64,000 bases of DNA from Phymatolithon calcareum (taxonomy: Eukaryota > Rhodophyta > Florideophyceae > Hapalidiales), in assembly GCA_977006965.1 (NCBI GenBank), contig OZ345361.1, positions 744,001 through 808,000 on the forward strand. Reading direction: 5' to 3'. The position numbers and the translations under genes were made by a program. Positions 9,959 to 19,500 of the stretch are shown here, piece after piece. Position 1 is the stretch's first letter, and each line of letters opens with the position of its first letter. Under the pieces are notes generated by a model. It ran no database searches, was not told where the DNA came from, and was given only the letters and a program-made list of their open reading frames with translations.

Positions 9959-10340
9959 TGTGGGGGAGAAAAAGGACGAAGAGAGAAAGATGGGGAATGT
10001 TTTTTTGTTTTTGTTTTGGGGGCTCTTTGTCGCGGACGGTGAGCTGCCTTCCTTCTCGCCGAAGTTCGAAGTAGGATACTATATAAACTAGCGCTAGGTT
10101 TTGCCGGAGCTCTTGCGAGCAGCACCCAGCTCACTGTAAGACTAACTAAACGAGGGGACAATTAAAAAAATATAACTCTATTGGAGATCTGCCTTCGTCG
10201 GCGAATTTGTAAACGGTACACCGCCAACCTGCCGACATTGGCAAGCAACCGGATGCGCTGGGTATGATAGTAGGAGCACTGATTCTTTTGGTACGTTCCA
10301 GCGTAGTCAATCAACAACACCGCCAATATTGGTGTCAGCA
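9959..10340 (-). repeat. 5' LTR of the gypsy element
   Basis: It matches the 3' LTR base for base except for one extra T in a T-run near 10001-10007. It contains the same TATA-like box (minus strand TTATATAG around 10077-10085) and should carry the element's promoter. It is directly followed on the plus strand by the right CTACT target copy. Confidence 0.95.
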
Positions 10341-10345
10341 CTACT
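10341..10345. repeat. Target site duplication CTACT (right copy)
   Basis: Identical to 2964-2968. The pre-insertion site can be read across the two flanks as acaatactact followed by ccttgttt. Confidence 0.95.
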
Positions 10346-10737
10346 CCTTGTTTATTTAATTATTATCAGTCGTTGGTTTTCTCTCTCCCTCGGGTCCGCC
10401 AGTCGGATTCCAGGCGGGGCTTATATAGACATATCCTATTTTCTCTATAATAACTTATGTGCACGAAAATTACACATTTCATTTCTCTTGATGTTTCTAC
10501 AAAGTTCTATTCCGGCTCTAGAAAAATCTAGAAAGGTCCAATTAATTTCTAGATGTTTCTAGAGAGTTCTATTCTTCTTCCAGATACATCTAGAAAATTC
10601 GAATGTTTCTAGATGTTTCTACAAATATTTCATGAAAAGTATTCTAGAAAGTCTAGCCATAAATTTCAGTAATTACAATTACATTACGTCCTATCAAGCT
10701 ATTCAAACACGGATCACAGAGTTAATACTCTAAAACA
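10346..10737 (+). mobile_element. Probable right part of the older, interrupted LTR
   Basis: It follows the target duplication and continues the candidate LTR that starts at 2953. It carries a TATA-like ttatataga (~10420-10428) and three units of a 61-bp repeat, and ends ACTCTAAAACA at 10737, a typical CA-terminated LTR end. No second LTR of this family is in the window, so this remains an inference. Confidence 0.35.
10490..10660. repeat. 61-bp tandem repeat, ~2.7 copies, TTCTAGA-rich
   Basis: Units start at 10490, 10552 and 10612, each beginning gatgtttcta. They are full of TTCTAGAAA / TTCnnGAA words resembling heat-shock-element half-sites. If this is LTR sequence, the repeat would sit near its TATA-like box and could act as a stress-responsive enhancer. 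That is inference from motif similarity only. Confidence 0.65.
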
Positions 10738-12110
10738 AAAGGGAAGTGGATGGAACTGCGCAATCGAGAGCTCTCTTACGTTCGTCAACGTCATCGATAG
10801 CATGGGAGCAAAAACTGGTGCCAAAGACGCTTAACACATTAGTTTTCAACGGGTTCCTAGCGTGGCGTATGTCCCAAAAGTCTGAAATTCTGGCGGACGA
10901 AACCACTTTTGGAAATTTGAACCAATTTAGGGCCAAGCTAAGTTCTGCGCAATCTCTTTCAGCCTTTGTGTGGGACGTGGGTCGAGATTTGCTCTCAGTT
11001 TCATCGAGCATCGAAGATGAGGACGATACAGATGACACTCCACTAACAAGTGAGGAAAAATAAGGCTCCAGGAACTCGCGCTAAGCCAAATAGGGAAGCG
11101 ATTGGAATTTTATAATAGTGCGGATGGTATGAAACTGCGACTCGAAGTTACCAATCATCCTCAGCGTTTCTTCAAAGGAAAGAAATTTTACTGCTGCCTT
11201 TGCGGCAACAGTCGGAGTGGGAGTCGCGTAGGGACATGTTTCAAGTGTATGACATGTCATGTTCCTCTTTGCGTGTAACCGAAGGAGAGTGATCAGAAAA
11301 GCTTTTGGAGTATGTGGCACGAATCTTCTACACTTTCACCACGTATAGGAGAGAAGATGCCGAGAGGAAGAAATAATATTCGTGCTTCCCAGGAGTCCTC
11401 TTAGAATTTATAAAGAGTAACAGACGAGAATTCTTAGACGCTGGATCCCTAACACACTATTTTCCTGGATTCATGCGAGAATAAGTAAAGATGTACAGAC
11501 GGCAAGAAATATGGGAGAAATACCACATCGAGAGATAGAAGTGGGGAGGTTAATGAGCTAATGTGCTCAGTCTTTACATCTTAATGTTTAAAATGCGGCC
11601 CGTGATTGAACGCCCTTAAGGCGTCATTTAAGGTAAAAGTTCGAAGTTTAGTGGCTGCGATACACCACCGCTGGCTTAAGTCCTCAGCTCAACTAAATGC
11701 AGAGTACATCCGTATTTGACCGTTCACGAACCAGTCCGAACGTTTTAGGTGGTTTTGGCGCCCGAAAAATGACCGTTCATAAATAAATATTTCACAAACC
11801 AAGGTTTTTCATAATTGTAGTTACTATGTGCGTTTTATATGACCACTGCAGAGATCAATTGACTTTTTGCGTCAAAACGGACAGTTAAAGTAGGCTCAGA
11901 TGCTCGGCAATGCCAGGTCTCTAGTACACGATTGGCGCCGTTGTTCGCTAAACGGACTTCACGGGCGGATAAAACAAGTCACAAGCCACCATCCCCGTTC
12001 ATTTCATGTTAAACAATGGGGCCTTTCTGAAAACACAAAAACGGGATTTGTGCGTACTAAACCTGCCATGTTTTGGGCACCTTTCACGTTTTGTGTAGTC
12101 GCAAACGCAG
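10738..12110. other. Intergenic stretch with one weak 105-codon frame
   Basis: A plus-strand frame at 10746-11063 (105 residues, acidic Ser-rich C-terminus) starts nine bases after the candidate older LTR and matches no family I recognise. The opposite strand is also open there. The rest, 11064-12110, is AT-rich with no supported coding. It contains a degenerate copy of the TGACCACT palindrome at 11840-11857. Confidence 0.3.
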
Positions 12111-12145
12111 TTTTTCTCACTAGAGCCACCCCCTAGTGAGAAAAA
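12111..12145. repeat. Perfect hairpin: 13-bp stem, 9-base loop
   Basis: The left arm tttttctcactag (12111-12123) and right arm ctagtgagaaaaa (12133-12145) are exact complements around a C-rich 9-base loop. It lies in non-coding DNA. It could be a transposon end, an RNA hairpin or chance structure. Confidence 0.7.
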
Positions 12146-12426
12146 TTTGGTACCGTCCCAAAACGAGATTTACAGTGAATTGGGGAGAGCTGGCACTCCG
12201 CTCTCTGAAACTTGTTCCTTCCACGCTCATGTATCTCCATCCCATTCAATCTCCCTTTCGCTTTCGATCAACCCGCTCTCCGACATGGGCAGTAGTCAAA
12301 GCTGCTAGGATTTAGCCTGTGCTTCCACGCATAGCTATTGCATGCTATTGCCTCATAAGCGCTCCCTTTCTCTCCTATCGTTCGGCACGAGCGCGGCACA
12401 GGATCTGAGAGCTCATCCAAGGCATT

Positions 12427-12771
12427 GATGATGAAGATGGCGACAGTAATGATGATGGCGTATCCGTGCGTGAGCGTGAAAACGTGAACAATTCTTCGCG
12501 AGAGATACAGCAGGCCCTCCCGCGTCCCTTGGTGTATCGACGGTAATCCGGAATGCGAAGAGAAACTAGCGATGGTGGAGAGTTGACACGTCTTCTCAAG
12601 TTACTGATAGTGCGAGAGGAAGAGCGGAAAGAGCGTGCAGAGCAGTGAAAGGAAGAGCGGAAAAAACGTGCAGAACAAAGATCGGAGGAGAGAGCGAGGC
12701 GTGAGCGGGAGGATAAGAGGCATGATCAATTAATGCAAATGATGATGGTTTCCCTCAACAAGAAAAATTGA
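12427..12771 (+). pseudogene. Charged coiled-coil coding relic, possibly retroelement gag
   Basis: One frame reads for 114 codons, with TAA near residue 40 and TGA near residue 72, to a final TGA at 12769-12771. It starts with an acidic run (DDEDGDSNDD) and ends in an Arg/Glu/Lys-rich helix with an internal repeat (RKERAEQ then RKKRAEQ), then QLMQMMMVSLNKK. The composition is strongly protein-like and unlike the surrounding DNA. Such charged coils occur in gag or ORF1 proteins, but no specific family can be named. Confidence 0.4.
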
Positions 12772-15164
12772 GCGTTGAAGCTCTTGGCTTCAATCCTATT
12801 TTACGAATGTCATGTGATAGTCTAATTGTAGAATGAATAAACCGATGCTCAAGTCATGGTTGGTCTTGAAAAACGAACATTTAAATCGACGCTCAGCCGC
12901 TCACACACTACGACCACCGATACTACTGGATATGCTCTCGGCTGTGACGATTAAGCACGTCAGTACAGTAGCTGTTGTTAGTGAGAAGATCCAAACTCTA
13001 TGTCTTTGGTGGCGTCTCTGAATTTTGTCGTGTATTCGTTCGGTCATCTCCCAGTAACCAAACATCGGTAAAGAGGAATTTTTAGATCCTACTCACCCCC
13101 AAACAGACTGTTAGTTTCTACGCTAAGTTGCGGCATAAACGTGGTAAGAATTTGGTTCATCCCAACAAGACTCGCCTTCAAATTGAACAAATAAACGACC
13201 CGAAAAGCACAGCAAGCGCCGCACTCATGTTCTTACGTGCTTGTATGAGCGTGAAATGAGAGATGTTGCGCGGAATGGCCAGCTAGCGTTGGATCTGGGT
13301 GGCCATTTTCTGTTCTGCTTGCACGGCTCGACCGTACTGCCAGCATGTACTGATTCCATCCAAGATGCTAGAAGTGGAAACTACCAACCCACTTCCGCGG
13401 TGGGAAGTACAGTCTTTAGTACCAATGACGCGCGCAAAATTTTGTGTTTCAGATCACACAGAAGTTAAAAAGCACAAAAATCAGTCACGCTCTGCCCAAA
13501 TACGTCGCGTCTTATTTTGTGTTTCAGGAAGGCCCCAAAGAATTTTAGACGAATTTGCAACACAAAATAGAACGTGACCACTACAGTGGTCATTTTTTCC
13601 AACAGAATTACATGATATACAGTAGTTGATGTAATAGTATCGATGCTCATTCCTATTAAATAAAATTTTATTTAGTCCGAAATTATCACTGGGAAATACC
13701 GGCCAGTTGAACTGGCGGTCAGTCTCGGTTCAGCGAGGCAGACCACCTGATGCGACCGCTGGCATAGACATCGAAAAGGGGATACACCGTACGTCTAGGT
13801 CAGGGCGAAGGATCTTGCCGTCAGCATCTTCGCTGTTCGTGTCCTAGGGAGGGCGCTCATTCGATACATGCTTGTCTATACTTGCTTGTGAAGTATTTTA
13901 TTTTGCACGTCGCACGGAATTAGTTAACACGGGTTGATATGAGCCGACCCGACTGTATATGTCCACAACGCCGACAGTCCTCCCCTGATTGTACCATTCG
14001 CTTGTAAGTGCGAGGTATCCGAGCGGCTCTGCTATTGTCACATTTCATGAAGTAAGGTATTAAATATGACGGAGCACTTCCTCGTTCAAAGGTACATTCG
14101 AAAAGATGGCAGGAGGGCCAATGAAGAATGCCACGATATATAGTTTAAGGTCACCTCAAAACCTGATGCGTGGATCTATTATTCTTCATCAACGAGGATC
14201 TCCCCAAAGCAACTCATTTCCCAATAGCTCCAATATGATGTTTCTCGAAAATGCACTTCGCTTCACTCACTGTTGCATACCGCGTGAATATGAAGGAACG
14301 GATTACGAGACAGAACCCCCATTGCCGCTGACTATATTTTAGTAAAGGGATGGGAGTTATTACCGCGCAGTGACCTTGAAATTATATGCCGTGGATGATG
14401 TCTGGCGCCTATGCTTGGGGTTTCCCGTTGGCAAAGATGTCAAATGCAGTCCGCGGAAGCAAAGTGGGTCATGCAAGGGACATTTGATGCAAGAAGGTGT
14501 ACATCTGGGTGAGTGAAAGCACGTTATTTAGGTTGGTGTAGCGCCCGCTGTTATGTCGCTGTGCGTCGGGGTTCTTTGGAGCCTGGCGCTACAGTTGGAG
14601 TCAAGGGACGGGCGACTGGGGCAACTAGGATTGACAAAAAAGATAACTGCTAAGAGTGCAAGCCGGCAAGCGGATATATGCTTCCAAGTGAGCTTTGTGT
14701 GTATTACCCAATCCTATTTCATCTTGTCTTACACCCTTCATTGCACTTAGCATGCTGAAGCAATGGCGTATGCGTTGCATGTGCCATAGCTACGAGCTTC
14801 CGCATTGCACAAGAAGCACAACTTCAGGCGAGCAAGTGGAGTACCTCTTTCGAAAAGGGAACGGGTTCACACAAATCACGTCTTGCGCCCTCGAGGATCC
14901 GCCAATAACAAAATCACAGACATGAAACGGATTTGCACTGCTACATATTTATTCTCGGCGAAAAAAATAGCTAGACACAGAATGACATGAGGTTGCGAAA
15001 CGACACGAAATAGCAAAGTCGCGGGACTGCACTCATCGCTTTTCTTCTCGTCGTCTAATAGGGGAGCGGATCAGAATCCAGTCGCACGCATCGATGCACT
15101 GAAAGACAAGGTTACAAAAGTCTGTCGACACGAAACAATAAAAAATAAAAATTACGACGACAGA
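12772..15164. other. Gene-poor stretch upstream of the syntaxin 3' end
   Basis: No frame here has a recognisable domain. It contains the perfect TGACCACT palindrome (13575-13592) and an AT palindrome, aaataaaattttattt, near 13657-13672. The frames at 13241-13577, 14106-14342 and 14553-14990 look like chance openings. Confidence 0.4.
13575..13592. repeat. Second perfect copy of the 18-bp TGACCACT palindrome
   Basis: Identical to 2343-2360 and again followed by a T-rich run. The two perfect copies lie outside the gypsy element and on either side of it. Confidence 0.7.
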
Positions 15165-16142
15165 CTATCTCCTAAGCACTGTTTCACTTGAAGTTGAGAC
15201 AGGCGCTTGTCGGACATTTAGATTCACTGGGCCATTTCCCACCGGGGCGGGTGCAGAGGTTTGAAGCACACGTGAACGTTTTGCAAGCTTGAGGATTGGT
15301 ACGGTGATCGAAATAACAATGATGGCAATGATTACAAGGACAAGCACTATAATGCACATTTTCTTCTTGTTCTTGGACTTCTGATGTCGTCTGGCCTGCA
15401 CAAGCTCATCGCCGGCTTTCTTGACATCCTCCTTGACCCCTTGCACATTGTATTCGACGTCGTTGATGAGCGTTTGCTGCGTCTCGACCAAAATACTCAT
15501 GTCTTGAAACATTTGATTGAGGTTTGCTATACTCTTGACGAGTTGTTGGATATCAGCGTTTCTCGCATGAATATCTGCAATTTGATGACGCATCTCCGAC
15601 GAGCCTCGATCATCAAGCACAGACTCAAGTTGGTCGCCGTTGCGAAGCGCTGCATCGACGGAACGCTCGCTAGCATTGGGGTTTACATCAAGTACAGCCT
15701 GTTTCAAGCCGGCGGTAAGCGACGCTTTGTGCGACTCCTTCGTTTCGGCAAGACGACCGGTCACGGCAATGAAGTCCTTACCCAGCTTTGTGTAGCGTAC
15801 AAGGCGAGTGCGCACTGTGGCAGGTCGACTGGAATTCTCCGCCGCGAATGAACGGTTGTCGTCGGCCATCTTTTTCAAACGGCGGCGTACGGCGTGCAGT
15901 TTTGTTTCAACCTTCTCGAGTTCCTCGGTGCGAGAGGACGCACTGCCGGCAGAGAGTGAAGCGGAGACGCTTGAAATGACTCCATCGGCCCAGGTAAGAA
16001 CTTTTTCGATTGCGGCAGATTCGCGGTTGAAACCTTGAAGAAGGCGTTCGGATTCTTCGTCCAAACCAACCTCTATATCCGCCTCCACTGAGGCCGAGGA
16101 ATAACGCTCGCCGCGTTGCAAATCTGCGAGACGGTCCGTCAT
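15165..16142 (-). CDS. Syntaxin-like Qa-SNARE with an extracytoplasmic tail
   Basis: The product is 325 residues. An N-terminal helical region (about 30-170) stands for the Habc bundle. A SNARE heptad region (about 185-250) includes the central-layer Gln area around NQMFQDMSILVETQ. A basic stretch (RRHQKSKNKKK) leads into one membrane anchor of ~23 hydrophobic residues (starting MCIIVLVLVII). This is the layout of syntaxin-type Qa-SNAREs, which sit on target membranes and zip with R-SNARE and Qb/Qc helices to drive fusion; a plasma-membrane type is most likely. Unusually, about 40 residues follow the anchor, whereas most syntaxins end within a few residues. It is divergently arranged with acetyl-CoA carboxylase. 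Confidence 0.88.
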   Translation of the reverse strand: MTDRLADLQRGERYSSASVEADIEVGLDEESERLLQGFNRESAAIEKVLTWADGVISSVSASLSAGSASSRTEELEKVETKLHAVRRRLKKMADDNRSFAAENSSRPATVRTRLVRYTKLGKDFIAVTGRLAETKESHKASLTAGLKQAVLDVNPNASERSVDAALRNGDQLESVLDDRGSSEMRHQIADIHARNADIQQLVKSIANLNQMFQDMSILVETQQTLINDVEYNVQGVKEDVKKAGDELVQARRHQKSKNKKKMCIIVLVLVIIAIIVISITVPILKLAKRSRVLQTSAPAPVGNGPVNLNVRQAPVSTSSETVLRR

Positions 16143-16583
16143 CGCAAGGGTTCTGATTTTCTGCGGCGCGGGCGAAGGAGAACACTGTTCCTTTCTTTCC
16201 GGCGTGCCTTAAATAAGTGCAGCCTGCTTCGGTCGTGTTGGAAAACAAATGGATGACGTTTGTATACTGCTGTAGTGTGTGGTCGCTCAAATTGAGAGAC
16301 CGAAATGGTACGTTATCCTTGCCGTAAACAGCAAGGATGATTTACAGTAAGCCACCTGTAAATGGGGTATGATCATAGAATCACGTGTTATTGTTTTATT
16401 GGGCCACATGGCTGACTATCTCCTGACCTCAAGAAGTGCTCCCTATCACCTGCGGTGCCGGGAAAAAACGAAGTGTTTATTGCTGATCAAACGAAATCAT
16501 CTTGATCACGCTGCCCCAGTAGCTAGCGCCCTGGCGGCGCGTCGCACCAGGTAAATACTGCCGGGTCTGCTTCCCCGGTCATC
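16143..16583. promoter_or_regulatory. Shared 441-bp upstream region, syntaxin / ACC
   Basis: The two start codons (16142 minus, 16584 plus) face away from each other across 441 bp with no other gene. Both promoters must lie here. I see no clear TATA box close to either start. Confidence 0.6.
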
Positions 16584-19500
16584 ATGACCGCCTCTGCGGA
16601 AGATGATGTTTTTTCAAAATACGTCAGATCCTTAAGGGGGGTCCGCGTGATTCGCAAGGTTCTTATCGCCAATAATGGCATCGCCGCTGTCAAGGCGATC
16701 CGCAGTATCCGGCGATGGAGCTATGAAACCTTCGGCGATGAGCGAATCGTGCAATTTGTCGCCATGGCAACCCCGGAAGATGTCCGTGCAAATGCTGAAT
16801 ATATCCGAATGGCAGATGTTTGGGTCGATGTTCCCGGCGGGTCGAACAATCACAACTTTGCGAACGTCCACTTGATAGCTGACATTGCGGATCGCTATAG
16901 ATGCGAAGCCGTCTGGGCCGGATGGGGCCATGCATCTGAGAATCCCGCTCTGCCTCGCAAACTAAATCAGATTGGCGTCGTTTTTCTGGGACCGGATCCA
17001 CGCTCTATGCATGCACTTGGTGACAAAATCGCCTCTACTATCATTGCCCAGTCTGCGGGCGTTCCTACTGTTTCCTGGTCCGGTAAGGGCATTATCTGCA
17101 ACTATGCGCGTGATAAGTCCGTTCCGGAAGAACTGTATAGAAAGGCATGCGTCACATCCGCTGAGCACGCCCAGCGAGTTGCCGAAGAGTGCGGATACCC
17201 GCTTGTCGTGAAAGCGTCCGAAGGCGGTGGAGGCAAAGGTATTCGAGTTGTGTTGGATTCTACCACCATCAGCGCTGCTTATCGCCAGGTTGCCGGTGAG
17301 GTCCCGGGCAGTCCGATTTTTTTGATGCGCCTTGTGCGAAACGCGCGCCACTTGGAGGTTCAGCTCGTCGCAGATGAGAACGGCGATGCCGTTGCACTCT
17401 ATGGCCGCGATTGCTCCGTACAGCGGAGACATCAGAAAATTATCGAAGAAGGGCCAGTTGTTGCCGCTCCTCCCGAGGTGTGGAAAAAGCTCGAAAAAGC
17501 TGCAGTTGCCCTAGCGAAAGAAGTGGGATACCGTGGCGCTGGTACAGTTGAATATCTGTATACGGGCGACAGCAATGGCGGCGAATTCTACTTTTTAGAA
17601 CTCAACCCAAGATTGCAAGTTGAACATCCTGTCACAGAATGGATCACCGGTGTTGACCTGCCGTCACTCCAGCTTCATATTGGTATGGGTATCCCGCTGC
17701 GAAATGTTTCGTCCATTCGCAAGTTTTTCAATATATCTGAACCGATGCCCACGGTTGTGACAGAGCCTTTGCCAGCTCTCCCGTTCACCCCACTCTGCGA
17801 ATCAAACTTGGTCGTCAAGGAATGTTCGACGGAGTCTCAGGTGAATGATTCATGGCATGGTGCACCGCGGCCTCCACACGGTCACGTTATTGCTTGTCGT
17901 ATTACAGCAGAGAACCCTGATGAAGGATTTCAGCCGACATCGGGCGATATTCAAGAGCTTACTTTCCGCAACACTCCAAATGTTTGGGGCTACTTCAGCG
18001 TTGGTGCGTCAGGCGGTGTACATGAATTTGCTGATTCCCAGTTTGGTCACTTATTTGCCTGGGGCGAAACTCGAGAGTCGTCACGGCGATCACTTGTTCT
18101 GGCACTAAAAGAACTTTCTATTCGCGGCGATATTCGGACAACAGTTGAATATATTGTCAAGTTATTAGAGATGAAAGCCTTTCGCGAGAATACCATCACA
18201 ACGGCATGGCTCGATAGCTTGATTGCGGACCATGTTACGGCGGAGAAGCCGCCTACTGAACTGGCCGTCGTTGTCGCCGCCGTGTGCCGAGCGCATGATG
18301 ATTTTACAGCGAGCGCAGAATCGTTCACAAAGTGTCTGGAACGGGGACAGCTTCCTTCCCTGGACGCGACGTTGGTAGAGTTTCCTGTTGAGCTCATTTA
18401 CGACGATGTCAAGTATTCCTTGCGAATAACTCGGACAGATGTGTCTGCTTTCCGTGTTAAGCTTGCCAGTGGCAACCAAAATTCAGATGCACCGTCAAGC
18501 GTTCTCGTTGAACTCCGCACACTCGCAGATGGTGCAAAGCTAATTCTTGTAGATGGACGCTCGCATGTGTGCTACGCTCGAATGGAACCCAACGGTCTAC
18601 GCCTGTCCATAGATGGCAAAACATGCTTATTCCCTAATGAATATGACCCAACAACACTCCGTTCTACCATCAACGGCAAGCTTGTGCGCTTCCTTGTCCA
18701 GTCAGGTGATCATGTGGAGGTCGGTCAGCCCTATGCCGAAATGGAGGTTATGAAAATGTACCTTACACTCATTGCTCCTGAAGCAGGCATTATCACTGTT
18801 GAGAAGCCAGAGGGGACTGCCGTCGATGTCGGAACTTTCATCGCCAATCTTGCTCTCGATGATCCCAGCAAAGTAAGATGCGCAGAAAACTTTGAGGGTG
18901 AGTTACCTTCGTTTGGTCCTCCGCACACGATCGGTACTAAGCCGCACCAACGATTCGCAGAATCGAAAAAGAATTTGGCTTTACTTTTGCGTGGATTTGA
19001 TGCAGACATGGGTGCTCTTGACGTATTTTTTGATCTGCTGGACGACCCGTATGTTGCCGCTGGAGAGCTGCGTGAAGCTCTGGCAGCCCTCCTTGGTCGT
19101 ATTCCTCCCGCAACTGTAACAGTAGTTGAGGACGCAATCGCACAAATGCTGGAGTCATCGAAGGAAATCGCAGATTCCATCAATGCTCAGGAGGAAGAAA
19201 CTAAACGACTATCCCCTTCTGCAAGCAGTGCAGGATTCGACGAGGATTTAAGTAGGGGCGTTCGAACACGGCAATTGCAGGCTGTCTCCACAGCAGCTGC
19301 CACGATATTGCGAGCGACTCAGAAAATTCCTGTGTCTGCTGAACTCAGTGCTGTTGCAGCGCGATATTCCTCCGGATCTGTTGTTGCGCCGACAATTGCG
19401 GCATTGCTGGATGAATACTTGATAATCGAACGCCCTTTTGCCAAACGCGCAAATGGAGCCGGCGACGCACTGTATGAGCTGCGGGAATCACATCGCGAGG

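Larger units (their letters stand above)
2969..10340 (-). mobile_element. Ty3/gypsy LTR retrotransposon, near-complete, recent insertion
   Basis: This 7,372-bp element lies on the minus strand. It has two LTRs (381 and 382 bp) that differ, by eye, by one T in a homopolymer, a CTACT duplication on both sides, a primer binding site, and gag-protease-RT-RNase H-integrase in the order that defines Ty3/gypsy. The near-identical LTRs mean a very recent insertion. The polyprotein is nevertheless interrupted by a single in-frame TGA (6779-6781). About 1.9 kb between integrase and the 3' LTR carries an extra His-rich repeat ORF. No chromodomain is seen at the integrase C-terminus. Confidence 0.97.
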
